Source: Flavobacterium frigoritolerans
GTDB taxonomy: Bacteria; Bacteroidota; Bacteroidia; Flavobacteriales; Flavobacteriaceae
Assembly (NCBI RefSeq): GCF_025847275.1
Contig: NZ_JAOZEV010000019.1
Coordinates: 1 to 64,000, forward strand
Length of the DNA stretch: 64,000 bases
Direction of reading: 5' to 3'
The notes under the pieces: model-generated
What the model was told of the DNA's origin: nothing
Databases searched by the model: none
Seen by the model: only the letters and a program-made list of their open reading frames with translations
Part shown: piece by piece, positions 54,970 through 64,000 of the stretch
How positions within the stretch are numbered: the first letter of the stretch is position 1
Layout: each line of letters starts with the position of its first letter
Made by a program: the position numbers and the translations under genes

Positions 54970-55011
54970 TACAAAGAGGAAGTCTCAGTGTATTGAGACT
55001 TCCTCTTTGTA
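54970..55011. terminator. Long perfect hairpin between convergent genes
   Basis: An 18-bp perfect stem (TACAAAGAGGAAGTCTCA and its complement) with a GTGTAT loop. T tails are short on both strands, but the position after the small gene and facing the efflux operon end fits bidirectional termination. Confidence 0.75.
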
Positions 55012-55080
55012 TAAATTAGGATTTTAAATATAGCTATTGTATTATTTTTTAGAAATTAAAAATAATCCGATAACCTAACT

Positions 55081-56544
55081 TTAATTGATTCCTCCTCCTA
55101 AAGCTTTGTATAATAATACTTGTGAGTCTGCATTTTTTAATTGTATGTCTACAAAGTCTAATTCAGCTTGAAGTTTATTTTTTTGAGCACTAATTATTTC
55201 AAGGTAATTAGCATATCCGCTCAAATACAAATCATTTGAAACATTGACAGCTATTTCAAGATGCTCAATTTCCTTTGATTTATAGGTTAATACATCCTGA
55301 AACGCTTCTGTTCGGTGCAATAATGCACTTAGTTCGTTATAAGCTATCGTTATGGTGTTTTGATAATTTAGGAAGCTAATTTGTTGGTTTTTGTTGGCAA
55401 CAAAAAAGTCTTGTTTAATTTGTCCTTTGTTAAATATCGGTGCTGTTATGCCGCCCAGTAATTGCCATGCAAATGATTGGCTATCAAAAAATGTAGGGAA
55501 AGAAAAAGAGTTAAGACCTCCATACGCCCCAAGATTTACAGTTGGGAAAAAAGAGGCACGTGCCGCTTTTGCATCTGCATTGGTAGCCAACAATTCAAAA
55601 TATGCTTCTGATACATCGGGTCTGTTATGGATTATTGAATCAACACTTATTTTTTGATTTAATACTTCAAGATGTCCTGATAAAAAATCAGTACTTCTAT
55701 TAACAGTTCCACCATATTCTCCTAGTAAGTTTAATATCGCTTTTTCAGTTTGATCAATACTCAGGTTTAATTGTTCTGCCTCTGCAAGAATATTGTTATT
55801 TTGAGCATTAAATTGTTGTACTGCAAGTTCTGTTGCTTTTCCAACAGATCTTTGAGCAGAGACAATATCAAGAGCTCGTTGCTGTGTTGCTAGGTTATTT
55901 TTATAAATAGCGGCTTGTTTATCTAGCGCTACAAGTTTGTAATAAAGCGTTGCAATATCACTAAGTAATCTTGTTTGCAGTAATCTCATGCCTTCTTTTG
56001 ATGCAAAATACCTTTGGCGGGCAGCCTTTTTTCGGTTGCTAAGTTTACCCCAGATATCCGCTTCCCAAGAAACTTTTCCTGCAAGGAATAGGTTTGGAGT
56101 TAAATCTGTAGCAATTCTTTGTCTCTCTGATATATTCTGAGATAGGTTTGTATCAAAGTTACCTACACCATCCATAGTGTATTTACCATAATGTGTACCC
56201 GAAGCATCAGCCACAATATCAAATGAAGGCAACAAAGCTAGTTTAGCTACTTTTAGATGCGAATTGGCTATTAATATTCTCTCCTGCAGTATTAGATAAT
56301 CTGGATTTTGAAGAATAGCTTTGGCTAATAGTTTTTCTAATTCTGGATCCTTAAAGTAACTAGCCGTTTTTAACGGAATAAATGCTTCCTGACTAGTTGC
56401 AGCTTTTTTTAGTTTAGTATCAAAATTTTCAGGTAATGCTTTTGCTTTCTGCGGTTCTGCCACCCTAGGGGCAGAACAAGCAGTTAATAGCATAACAAAT
56501 ACTAATATTAAAATATATTTTGAGTTATTGAGTGATTTTTTCAT
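55081..56544 (-). CDS. RND efflux outer-membrane lipoprotein (OprM/NodT type)
   Basis: 487 residues. Lipobox MLLTAC (Cys23). Two repeats of the outer-membrane efflux protein domain: FDIVADASGTHYGKY with KVSWEADIWGKLSNRKKAARQ in the first, and PTVNLGAYGGLNSFSFPTFF with GGITAPIFNKGQIKQDF in the second, plus long coiled helices rich in alanine and glutamine. It forms the trimeric exit duct for the pump. It lies 9 bases after the RND permease gene and ends the operon. Confidence 0.93.
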   Translation of the reverse strand: MKKSLNNSKYILILVFVMLLTACSAPRVAEPQKAKALPENFDTKLKKAATSQEAFIPLKTASYFKDPELEKLLAKAILQNPDYLILQERILIANSHLKVAKLALLPSFDIVADASGTHYGKYTMDGVGNFDTNLSQNISERQRIATDLTPNLFLAGKVSWEADIWGKLSNRKKAARQRYFASKEGMRLLQTRLLSDIATLYYKLVALDKQAAIYKNNLATQQRALDIVSAQRSVGKATELAVQQFNAQNNNILAEAEQLNLSIDQTEKAILNLLGEYGGTVNRSTDFLSGHLEVLNQKISVDSIIHNRPDVSEAYFELLATNADAKAARASFFPTVNLGAYGGLNSFSFPTFFDSQSFAWQLLGGITAPIFNKGQIKQDFFVANKNQQISFLNYQNTITIAYNELSALLHRTEAFQDVLTYKSKEIEHLEIAVNVSNDLYLSGYANYLEIISAQKNKLQAELDFVDIQLKNADSQVLLYKALGGGIN

Positions 56545-56553
56545 TGTTTAAGT

Positions 56554-59500
56554 TTATTTTTTCATTGCTTTTTCCATTTTTGCAAACAGGATATAAAGGC
56601 CAGGTATAATAATAAGTCCAAAGATGGTTCCTATTAACATTCCTCCTGCAGCGGCAGTACCAATAGAGCGGTTACCAATAGCACCAGCTCCTGAGGCAAT
56701 ACACAATGGTATAAGACCTGATATAAAAGCAAATGAAGTCATTAAGATAGGTCTAAAACGAAGTCTTGCACCTTCTATCGCGGATTCAGTAATATCTTGT
56801 CCAAGCTTGTTTTGTGCCATGGCAAACTCTACTATCAGAATAGCATTTTTGGCCAGTAGTCCTATAAGCATTACGAGGGCTACCTGAGCATAAATATTAT
56901 TATCTAATCCTACGGCTAAAAGTGCGAGATAGGAACCAAAAACACCTACAGGAAGCGATAAAAGTACAGGGAAGGGGAGTAGTAAGCTTTCGTACTGAGC
57001 TGCCAGTAATAAGTAAACAAACAGTAAGCATAACGCAAAAATGTATATTGTTTGGTTTCCTGATAAAATTTCCTCGCGCGTCATACCAGACCATTCCAGC
57101 TCAAATTTACCTGGAAGTTTCTCAGCCGCAAGTTTCTCAACTGCAGCAATGGCTTCTCCAGAGCTAAAGCCTTCAGCTGGTTCACCATTAATCATGGCCG
57201 ACATATACATATTGTAACGCGTAAGCACTTCTGGTCCATAAACGCGTTCTAATTTTACAAACGTTGAGAATGGAACCATTTCGCCTGCATCATTTTTAAG
57301 ATACATATCGAGTATGCTTTCTGGATTTTTTCTAAACTGAGGGCTTGCCTGTACCATCACTTTATACATTTGTGAAAAGCGAATAAAGTTCGTTGCATAA
57401 AAAGATCCCAGCATAGTTTGTAGTGTTGACATAGCATTTTCTACAGAGACTCCTTTTTTGGCAGCCAGATCATAATCAATATGTATTAGATATTGAGGGA
57501 ACGTAGCATCAAAGCTGGTGAATGCATTTTGTATTTCAGGTGAGGCATTTAATTCTTTGATAAAGTTTTTCGTAACTTCATCGGTATTGTTAATTGATCC
57601 TCCTGTTTTATCGAGTAAACGCAATTCAAAACCACTAGTATTACCAAATCCGGGAACGGTTGGAGGAGCAAAAATTTCAATCTGCGCATCCGAAATACCT
57701 TTTGTTTTCTGAGTTAATAATGCAATAAATTCGTTTACCGATATATCTCTATCATCCCAACTTTTCAGGTTGATCATTCCCATTCCGTATGATGCACCAG
57801 CGATTTCAGTAACAATGCTATAACCCGCAAGTGTTGTTACGTTATCAACTCCTTCAATTTCTTTTGCAATACGAGTTACTTCATCCAGTACTTTGTCTGT
57901 ACGTTCTACAGTAGCTCCTTGTGGTGTTGTTACATTTACATATACCATTCCCTGGTCTTCAGCAGGGATAAATCCAGAAGGTAAAAATACTGATGTACCC
58001 CAAGTAAGAACACAGAATAAAACCAAAAGGCCTATAGTTATAGAGCTGCGATCTGCAAATTTAGAAAGTACTCTAATGTATCGTGAGGTGATTTTGTCAA
58101 ACCATCTGTTGAATCGGACAAAGAAACGATCTAAAAGTGATGTTTTTTCTTTGTTAGGATCGTGTGGTTTTAGCATTATTGCACACAAAGCAGGTGTTAA
58201 TGTAAGTGCATTGATACCAGATATTACAATACTAATGGCCATGGTAAGCGAAAACTGCCTATAGAAAACCCCAACAGGTCCACTAAGGAAAGCTACTGGT
58301 ATAAATACAGCAGCCATTACAATGGTAATAGCTATAACGGCACCAGTGATTTCTTTCATGGCGGCTATAGTTGCTGGCAATGGATCCATGTGTTCCTCAG
58401 TTATCTTAACGTGTACAGCTTCAACTACAACAATGGCATTATCGACGACAATTCCTATCGATAATACTAAGGCAAAAAGAGTAAGAAGGTTTATAGAGAA
58501 ACCCATCATTGACATAAAAGTAAATGAACCAATTAATGCTACAGGTACTGCCAACACAGGAATAAGAGTAGAGCGCCAGTCTTGCAGGAATATAAAAACC
58601 ACAAAGGCTACAAGAAGGAATGCTTCTATAAGCGTTACTAAAACTTCATCTATTGAAGCATCAAGAAAACGAGATACATCATAAGCAATATTATAATTCA
58701 TTCCAGGAGGAAAAGATGTTCCTTTTAGTTCAGCCATTTTTGCTTTTACACTGGCAATAACTTCAGAGGCATTAGATCCTGGACGTTGTTTTAGCATGAT
58801 TGAAGCCGAAGGTTTTCCGTCGGTTTTTGAAACCATTCCATAACTCATTGATCCCAATTCTATTTTTGAGATATCTTTTAATTTTAAGATGGTACCATCT
58901 GAATTTGCTCTAAGTGGTACTTCTTCATATTGCTTAGGCTCAAAGAATTTTCCTCCGTATTTTATAACATATTGAACTTGACTGTCCAGTTGTCCAGATG
59001 CTTCACCGACTTTACCCGGAGCAGCAGAAATATTCTGCTTTTGTAACGAACTTATAACTTCATTTGCCGAAATATTATAGGAAAGCATTTTTTGAGGATC
59101 AAGCCATACTCTCATAGAATATTCTTTCTGCCCCATTATTTCTGCACGTCCTACACCATCAATACGCTTTAGTTCCTGAAGAATGTTAATATCAGTAAAA
59201 TTGAAAATGAACTGTTCATCCTGAATTTTATCTGTACTGGTAACATTGAGGTACATCAACATACTATTAACTTCCTTTTCGGTAGTTACCCCAGCGCGTA
59301 TAACCTCTTCGGGAAGTTCATCTAGTATAGTAGTAACTCTGTTTTGTACGTTTACAGCAGCCAGATCGGGATCGGTTCCTACTTCAAAGAATACTTGAAT
59401 AAGGGTCAAACCATCGTTTGATGTAACTGTTGACATATAGGTCATTCCCGGTACACCATTTATAGCTCGTTCTAATGGGAGAGCCACAGCATTGGCCGAA

Positions 59501-59667
59501 ACTTCTGCATTAGCACCTGTATATTTTGCGGTTACAGTTACCGATGGAGGAACAATATCTGGAAATTGTGTTATGGGCAACTGGAATAAAGCCAGTATTC
59601 CGAGGAGAACTATCATAACCGAAATGATTAATGATAATATTTTTCTTTTGATAAACATCTCTATCAT
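56554..59667 (-). CDS. RND (HAE1) efflux permease, AcrB-like
   Basis: 1037 residues, normal length. FIKRKILSLIISVMIVLLGI is the first helix. VLSIGIVVDNAIVVVEAVH holds the two aspartate-region residues of the proton relay in TM4, and GLLAKNAILIVEFA carries the TM10 lysine. Large periplasmic porter and docking domains lie between TM1-2 and TM7-8 (FIPAEDQGMVYVNVTTPQGA). The pump exports drugs, dyes, bile-like detergents or metabolites using the proton gradient. It is the middle gene of a three-gene operon with its adaptor and outer-membrane duct. Confidence 0.96.
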   Translation of the reverse strand: MIEMFIKRKILSLIISVMIVLLGILALFQLPITQFPDIVPPSVTVTAKYTGANAEVSANAVALPLERAINGVPGMTYMSTVTSNDGLTLIQVFFEVGTDPDLAAVNVQNRVTTILDELPEEVIRAGVTTEKEVNSMLMYLNVTSTDKIQDEQFIFNFTDINILQELKRIDGVGRAEIMGQKEYSMRVWLDPQKMLSYNISANEVISSLQKQNISAAPGKVGEASGQLDSQVQYVIKYGGKFFEPKQYEEVPLRANSDGTILKLKDISKIELGSMSYGMVSKTDGKPSASIMLKQRPGSNASEVIASVKAKMAELKGTSFPPGMNYNIAYDVSRFLDASIDEVLVTLIEAFLLVAFVVFIFLQDWRSTLIPVLAVPVALIGSFTFMSMMGFSINLLTLFALVLSIGIVVDNAIVVVEAVHVKITEEHMDPLPATIAAMKEITGAVIAITIVMAAVFIPVAFLSGPVGVFYRQFSLTMAISIVISGINALTLTPALCAIMLKPHDPNKEKTSLLDRFFVRFNRWFDKITSRYIRVLSKFADRSSITIGLLVLFCVLTWGTSVFLPSGFIPAEDQGMVYVNVTTPQGATVERTDKVLDEVTRIAKEIEGVDNVTTLAGYSIVTEIAGASYGMGMINLKSWDDRDISVNEFIALLTQKTKGISDAQIEIFAPPTVPGFGNTSGFELRLLDKTGGSINNTDEVTKNFIKELNASPEIQNAFTSFDATFPQYLIHIDYDLAAKKGVSVENAMSTLQTMLGSFYATNFIRFSQMYKVMVQASPQFRKNPESILDMYLKNDAGEMVPFSTFVKLERVYGPEVLTRYNMYMSAMINGEPAEGFSSGEAIAAVEKLAAEKLPGKFELEWSGMTREEILSGNQTIYIFALCLLFVYLLLAAQYESLLLPFPVLLSLPVGVFGSYLALLAVGLDNNIYAQVALVMLIGLLAKNAILIVEFAMAQNKLGQDITESAIEGARLRFRPILMTSFAFISGLIPLCIASGAGAIGNRSIGTAAAGGMLIGTIFGLIIIPGLYILFAKMEKAMKK

Positions 59668-59700
59668 TTTATATCTTTTTAAGTGTAATTAAGGAATTGA

Positions 59701-60807
59701 TTACAAGCTTGCGCTTTGCATTGGTTTGATATTAATCTTGTCTCCATCTCTAAGCGATTGGGTACCTTCTTGTACTATAACATCATTTTTTTTCAAACCT
59801 TTGTTTAAAATATATACATCATCAAGGGTGCTTGCAATGGTAATATTGGTCATTTTTACTATTCCATCTTTGTTAACAACAAATACAAATTGTTTATCCT
59901 GAATAGAGAAAACAGCTTTTTGAGGTATTAATACCACATTGGTTCTAGGTTCTGAGATAATTAACTTTCCTGATGTTCCATGTTTTATGAAACCTTCTGG
60001 ATTATGAAATTTAGCTTTATACTGGATAGAACCTGTTTGTCTGTCGATTTCTCCATCGGCAGTTTTTAATTCTCCTTTTCGATCATATACTATTCCGTTT
60101 GGTAATACCAGTTTTATATCTCCTTTGGTATTAAGGCTATTGTCGGTCATCATTTGAAAATAAATATTTTCAGGTATAGAGAAATAGGCATATACATCAT
60201 CTAACTGAGAGAGTGTTGTAAGGAGTGAACCATTTTCTACAAGACTACCTTCTTTAAAAGGAATACGATCGATTGTCCCTTCAAAAGGAGCTCGTATTGT
60301 AGTAAAACTAATTTGCTGATTAATGGATTTTTTTTCTGCGGCAGCGTGTGCAACTTTAGCGGTTGCAGCATCGTGTTTTGCCTTAGATAATTCTAATTCT
60401 TGATTTGCAATTACCTTTTTATTAAAAAGAGTTTGTGCCTGTTCAAGTTCTACAGTTGCCATTCTGAGGTCTGCCAGCATACTTTTGTAAACTGCATCTG
60501 CTTTAATAAGCTGTATTTGAAGTTCTGCATCACTAATCTTAAACAGGAGCTGTCCTTTATTTACTTTTTGGCCTTCGCTAACAAAAACCTTATCTAATAT
60601 TCCTGGTATACGAACGTGGATTTCTACATTGTTTTTAGCGTGAACATCGGCAACAAATCGGTTAGAAACCACAGTATCTTTTAATGTAATTGTATAAACG
60701 GGTAACGTTTTTATATTGGCAGTGTCTTTTTTTGTTTTATCTGCACAAGCGGTTAAAAATAAGAATGATAAACCGTACAATAGAAAATGTTTTTTGCTAA
60801 TAATCAT
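59701..60807 (-). CDS. RND efflux periplasmic adaptor (AcrA/MexA-like)
   Basis: 368 residues. Lipobox LFLTAC (Cys21). Biotinyl-lipoyl-like halves (VRIPGILDKVFVSEGQKVNK and FTTIRAPFEGTIDRIPFKEG) flank an alpha-hairpin (residues 95-155). The beta-barrel and membrane-proximal domain follow (GTSGKLIISEPRTNVVLIPQ). It links the permease to the outer-membrane duct. First gene of the operon, 33 bases before the permease. No TetR-type repressor gene lies nearby; a palindrome about 100 bases upstream may be an operator. Confidence 0.94.
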   Translation of the reverse strand: MIISKKHFLLYGLSFLFLTACADKTKKDTANIKTLPVYTITLKDTVVSNRFVADVHAKNNVEIHVRIPGILDKVFVSEGQKVNKGQLLFKISDAELQIQLIKADAVYKSMLADLRMATVELEQAQTLFNKKVIANQELELSKAKHDAATAKVAHAAAEKKSINQQISFTTIRAPFEGTIDRIPFKEGSLVENGSLLTTLSQLDDVYAYFSIPENIYFQMMTDNSLNTKGDIKLVLPNGIVYDRKGELKTADGEIDRQTGSIQYKAKFHNPEGFIKHGTSGKLIISEPRTNVVLIPQKAVFSIQDKQFVFVVNKDGIVKMTNITIASTLDDVYILNKGLKKNDVIVQEGTQSLRDGDKINIKPMQSASL

Positions 60808-60905
60808 GATTAATTTTTAAAGTATTATATAAATATATCGCCTCCCAAATAGTGATCTATAGGGAGTTACAAATGGATAAATATTGAAAATAGAAATGTG
60901 TCGAA

Positions 60906-60925
60906 TACTCCTAAGTGCAGGAGTA
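60906..60925. promoter_or_regulatory. Palindrome upstream of the efflux operon, candidate operator
   Basis: TACTCCT and AGGAGTA are perfect 7-base arms separated by 6 bases, about 100 bases before the adaptor start. It has the size of a dimeric regulator site. A short hairpin is the alternative. No regulator gene is adjacent. Confidence 0.35.
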
Positions 60926-61031
60926 CCGTTTTTTTTAGAACTATGCTTATAGATTATACGCCCTTATTAATAATAATGAAAAGCATTATTACAAAAGGAT
61001 ATTGAATATAAAAATAAGATGTTCTAAAAAT

Positions 61032-61391
61032 CTAGAAAAGTTGATATAAATGTAGGTGAGCATGTCGCTGATCTTCATAAATAGTAGCAATACTATAAAT
61101 GATGTTTTCTTTTAAAACCTTAAAATCAAATAGCTTAGTGTAGTAAGATTTTTTTAAGATACTTGTTTCTGAATTTGCAGCGCGGTTTTTTACCTTCTTT
61201 TTGATGATAAAATGCATCTCTGTATCAGTCATATACAGAGAAGAAGAGTCAACCTGAGGTATATCAGAAGCTAAAAAAATGTCTTGTATTTGACAATTAC
61301 TTAGTTCAGAAGGATATTTATAGTATTCTACACTACCATGAAAAGTAAGCAGTGATAAAAGAATGACATAGATAAACTTAATAGGTTTCAT
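61032..61391 (-). CDS. Small secreted protein of unknown function
   Basis: 119 residues. The N-terminus (KFIYVILLSLLTFHGSVEYY) looks like a signal peptide or single membrane anchor. The rest is a small soluble domain ending HAHLHLYQLF. No family recognised. It lies upstream of the efflux adaptor on the same strand with a 224-base gap, so it may or may not share regulation. Confidence 0.5.
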   Translation of the reverse strand: MKPIKFIYVILLSLLTFHGSVEYYKYPSELSNCQIQDIFLASDIPQVDSSSLYMTDTEMHFIIKKKVKNRAANSETSILKKSYYTKLFDFKVLKENIIYSIATIYEDQRHAHLHLYQLF

Positions 61392-61831
61392 AGCTAAATT
61401 AGGGAGGCTTTTCTTTTTTTTGTATCTAAATAAATAGGCTTATAAGTGATAAGGCGCCAAATATAATAATTGAGAATTCAATGTATATTAAATTTTCTTT
61501 AAAAAAATATTATTTAAAAGGTGCTAAAAGTAAATGGGCTTGTTTATAGTAATTTAGCATTTAAATTATTACAGTTAGCTTGCATAATTTTGTAGTCTTA
61601 TTTCACAATACTGAAAATAACGATTGCTATTAATCACTTTTAGGGTTTAATTAAGCACCAAATATTAACGATGTTTAACTCAAAAAGACTTTAAGATAGT
61701 AAGTTCAGAAAGATATGGAATACATCTTATGAGAATAATTTAAATTTTGCAGTACTAAGAATATATACTAAAAAGCTCAATTCGCATGAATTGAGCTTTT
61801 ATGGGTTTCATATTTAAGTGGTTTACTATAT
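61392..61831. other. AT-rich intergenic region with a terminator
   Basis: Nothing recognised apart from the hairpin at 61771-61803. No RNA gene or repeat seen. Confidence 0.4.
61771..61803. terminator. Terminator of the peroxiredoxin-like gene
   Basis: AAAAGCTCAATTC and GAATTGAGCTTTT form a 13-bp perfect stem with a 4-base loop, A-rich on the left, so it works for the minus strand. Confidence 0.85.
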
Positions 61832-62470
61832 TTATAGGGATTGTATTAATTCATCAATATCAAGTCGATTTCTATAATCGGTATCTATGAATTTATAAAC
61901 TACAGCACCATTAGTATCTATTACAAAGACTGCTGGAATTGGTAATGTATTTTCATCATTCTGATTAAATTCTTCTAAATTAATTCCTATTGCCTGATAA
62001 GTTGGCAAAGCAAATTCTTGCAGTTTAAAACTAATTCCTAGTTGTTTGGCGAGCCTATTATTTTTGTCTGTCAAAACTTCAAAAGTTAACTCATGATTTT
62101 CAGTAAGTGCCTTGCTGTGATCTGGGCTTTGAGGTGAAATAGCCAGTAGAGTAGCATTTTTATCTGTTATTTTAGCTATATTATTTTGTAATTCCCGAAG
62201 TTCCAGATTGCAGTATGGACACCAGCTGCCTCGATAAAAAGCCAGTATTGTTTTGCCTTTTTTAAGAATATCTTCGGAGTGGATGAGTTGGTTTTGGGTA
62301 TTTAGTAATGTAAAAGGAGTTACGATGTCACCAATTTTGATGCTTTCATTTTCAATATTTTGTGTTTTTAAATCGTTTATTGATTTTTCAAATATTTCAA
62401 ATACTTCCTGTGGAACTTGTTTTGATAATTCATTGTTGAGGTTTTCAATTTGTTTTGCTAAACTATTCAT
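61832..62470 (-). CDS. Peroxiredoxin/thioredoxin-like (AhpC-TSA) protein
   Basis: 212 residues, cytoplasmic. An N-terminal helical extension (residues 1-45) precedes an AhpC/TSA domain: ILAFYRGSWCPYCNLELREL holds a W-C-P-Y-C active site, with LAISPQSPDHS and PIPAVFVIDTNGAVVYKFID as later conserved blocks. A CxxC at the peroxidatic position is typical of the peroxiredoxin-like group that reduces peroxides or disulfides. Single gene with its own terminator. Confidence 0.88.
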   Translation of the reverse strand: MNSLAKQIENLNNELSKQVPQEVFEIFEKSINDLKTQNIENESIKIGDIVTPFTLLNTQNQLIHSEDILKKGKTILAFYRGSWCPYCNLELRELQNNIAKITDKNATLLAISPQSPDHSKALTENHELTFEVLTDKNNRLAKQLGISFKLQEFALPTYQAIGINLEEFNQNDENTLPIPAVFVIDTNGAVVYKFIDTDYRNRLDIDELIQSL

Positions 62471-62727
62471 GTTTTTACTATTTGATTATTTTGTAAAGGT
62501 TTAAAATATAGTCAGCATTGGCAATAACGCACATTATTGTCTCATAGAGATAAAAAAGTCACTATTGTGTAAATAAAGGGAGGGTACGGATGAAAATAAA
62601 ATTTGTTTGTTTGAAATTTCGTTAAAGACGATCTGTTTTATAGTTTTCAATACTATTATTTGATTTGAATATATGCAAATAGAATGCTGAAAAAGGGCTG
62701 ATGTCGTTTTATGTTATTGATTTTTGT

Positions 62728-63657
62728 TTAATTTACACATTTACAATTGCTTATTCTGTTACTGAAATCCAATCCAATAGTTATCATATGTGTACCCGAA
62801 TTATGACTTTGAAGTTGATTCAGACTAATGTTAAACGAGTAAGCAGCATAAAGTTTATTTTGTCTAAATCCCACTAAAGGAGCAATGGAGTTAGGTTTAA
62901 ATGACTGATCTGCTAATAATCTAGCGCTAATACCAGCCCAAATATAATTACTGCCATTCATTTTCCGAATTTTAAGATTAAGATCGAGACTAGAACGTCC
63001 ATCACTTTCGTACAATTGATACAAAATAGAAGGTTCGTACTCCAAAGAAGTAAATTTATTCTTCAAAAGAAAACCAGTATATAAATAGTAATTTCTAATA
63101 TTTGTTGGCTCTTTTAAAATCGTAGGTTTTATTGTTTTATCTAAAATATTTGCAGCATTAAAGCTGATGAAAAAATTTTCTAAACGATACAAGAAACTTA
63201 AGTCAAAGTTTGAATTATTCACATTATAAGATTGAACACTTGGATCTGATGTGACAATATCAGATGCGTCAATATTGAAATTAGTAAATTTATAAGAGAG
63301 TCCAAATGAAATAAACTGATTGTTATATTCTGATAAAGTGATATGATGCGCATAAGTTATTTGACCTCCTTTTTGTGAAGTGTTTCTGTTTTTGTCATTA
63401 AATAATATAGCTCCAAGTCCTGAGCGATCTCCAATCCTGACATCAAAAGAGAGTGACTGTGTTTGTGGAGCATCTTTTACACCTAACCACTGTGTTTCTC
63501 CAGTGAAGCGTAATTTATAAAAATCTCCAATTCCGGCATAAGCTCCAGCAATTACATATGGATTATCTGCTAAATATTGACTGGTTGGCGGAAGTTGTAA
63601 TTCTTGTCCATAAATGGGAAGACTAATTATTATAAAAAGCAATATTATTTTTTTCAT
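62728..63657 (-). CDS. PorP/SprF family type IX secretion membrane protein
   Basis: 309 residues. The signal peptide (IIISLPIYGQ) is followed by PPTSQYLADNPYVIAGAYAG, the conserved start of PorP/SprF proteins, and a barrel to the C-terminus (GTHMITIGLDF). SprF-like proteins serve secretion and anchoring of a specific large adhesin through the type IX system. It lies 10 bases downstream of a gene ending in a type B sorting domain, its likely partner. Confidence 0.93.
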   Translation of the reverse strand: MKKIILLFIIISLPIYGQELQLPPTSQYLADNPYVIAGAYAGIGDFYKLRFTGETQWLGVKDAPQTQSLSFDVRIGDRSGLGAILFNDKNRNTSQKGGQITYAHHITLSEYNNQFISFGLSYKFTNFNIDASDIVTSDPSVQSYNVNNSNFDLSFLYRLENFFISFNAANILDKTIKPTILKEPTNIRNYYLYTGFLLKNKFTSLEYEPSILYQLYESDGRSSLDLNLKIRKMNGSNYIWAGISARLLADQSFKPNSIAPLVGFRQNKLYAAYSFNISLNQLQSHNSGTHMITIGLDFSNRISNCKCVN

Positions 63658-63667
63658 CTTTCTTATT

Positions 63668-64000
63668 TTATCTAAATAAAGTCATTCCACCTATTAATTC
63701 TCTTCTGTCTTTGTCATTGTTTGTTTTAATAACATACCAATAATCTCCCATAGGCAAGGGTTTTCCTTGATATGTGCCATCCCAGCCCATTGTTGTGTTT
63801 CCTTTAAAACTGGTAATTAATCGCTGGTACCTATCAAATATTAAAACCTCTAAATCTGGATAATCTTCGATTCTTGTCGGGTACCAATAGTCATTACTTC
63901 CGTTTCCATCAGGAGAGAAAAATTTTGGAAATTCGATTCCAGCATAGTCCAAATAGACAGTTTGAGTAGAAAAACAACCTTTAATGTCTTTTACATAAAT
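63668..64000 (-). CDS. Large T9SS surface protein, C-terminal part (runs off the window)
   Basis: Only the last 110 codons are present; the frame stays open to base 64000. The sequence YAGIEFPKFFSPDGNGSNDYW then DYPDLEVLIFDRYQRLI and GWDGTYQGKPLPMGDYWYVI is the gliding-motility-associated type B C-terminal domain that directs export through the type IX secretion system. The upstream IYVKDIKGCFSTQTVYLD is the end of a preceding beta domain, as in long SprB-like adhesins. An apparent internal start at 63952 is TTG and not needed. Paired with the SprF-like gene. Confidence 0.9.
   Translation of the reverse strand: MYVKDIKGCFSTQTVYLDYAGIEFPKFFSPDGNGSNDYWYPTRIEDYPDLEVLIFDRYQRLITSFKGNTTMGWDGTYQGKPLPMGDYWYVIKTNNDKDRRELIGGMTLFR

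Noticed and set aside
58322-58684. 120-codon plus-strand frame with many threonines and alanines
   Set aside because: It is the antisense shadow of the AcrB-like permease.
1-64000. CRISPR array or complete insertion sequence
   Set aside because: I looked for regularly spaced repeats and for transposase motifs on both strands and saw neither; only short palindromic and inverted-repeat elements are present.

Overview
The window looks like the chromosome of a flavobacterium (Bacteroidota, Flavobacteriia, Flavobacterium-like). It is AT-rich and carries a SusC/SusD pair, PorP/SprF and a gliding-motility-type C-terminal sorting domain (type IX secretion), and Hcp/VgrG proteins of the Bacteroidota type VI class. 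Many start regions carry the Bacteroidota promoter signature (TTG or TTTG, about 17-20 bp, then TAnnTTTG). Several TTG-initiated longer frames begin inside such promoters, so I moved those starts to internal ATG codons.

Layout. 1-4857: an AraC-type membrane regulator leads two secreted NTF2-like proteins (one fused to a DJ-1/PfpI domain), then a FAD monooxygenase with an N-terminal DnaJ-type zinc finger. 5223-16161: an orphan type VI secretion island with Hcp, VgrG, a DUF2931 lipoprotein, a Tle1-like phospholipase, an unknown protein, a PAAR-like/metzincin effector, a lipoprotein overlapping the effector's 3' end, and small membrane proteins. No baseplate, sheath or membrane-complex genes are here, so the apparatus must lie elsewhere. 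16218-20588: a divergent AraC regulator and MFS transporter, a secreted protein and a membrane histidine kinase.

20661-26638 is the most unusual part. It is a five-gene minus-strand cluster that reads like a chaperone-usher pilus pathway built from unfamiliar parts: two small pilin-like proteins, a PapD-like chaperone, a two-domain tip-like protein and a 930-residue outer-membrane beta-barrel protein in the usher position. A terminator-like hairpin follows the first pilin gene. An AraC regulator lies just upstream.

27996-30861 is a tandem duplication of about 1.25 kb that duplicated a DUF2490 barrel gene, a short ORF or small RNA with its terminator, and the 5' end of a GreA-like gene. The junction made a chimeric gene. 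31050-39183 holds apt, a tRNA-Arg, a DUF5694 lipoprotein, an XRE regulator, two HEPN-like proteins, secreted proteins and a DUF1826 protein, interspersed with flavobacterial-type inverted repeats.

39823-44693 is a SusC/SusD uptake operon with a long structured leader. 45260-47197 holds small genes. 47521-54340 is an operon of TonB receptor, DUF4876 lipoprotein, DUF6850 barrel and di-heme cytochrome c peroxidase. 54769-54915 encodes a 48-residue membrane protein. 55081-60807 is a complete RND efflux operon. The window ends with a peroxiredoxin-like protein, a PorP/SprF protein and the C-terminus of a large T9SS-secreted surface protein that runs off the right edge.
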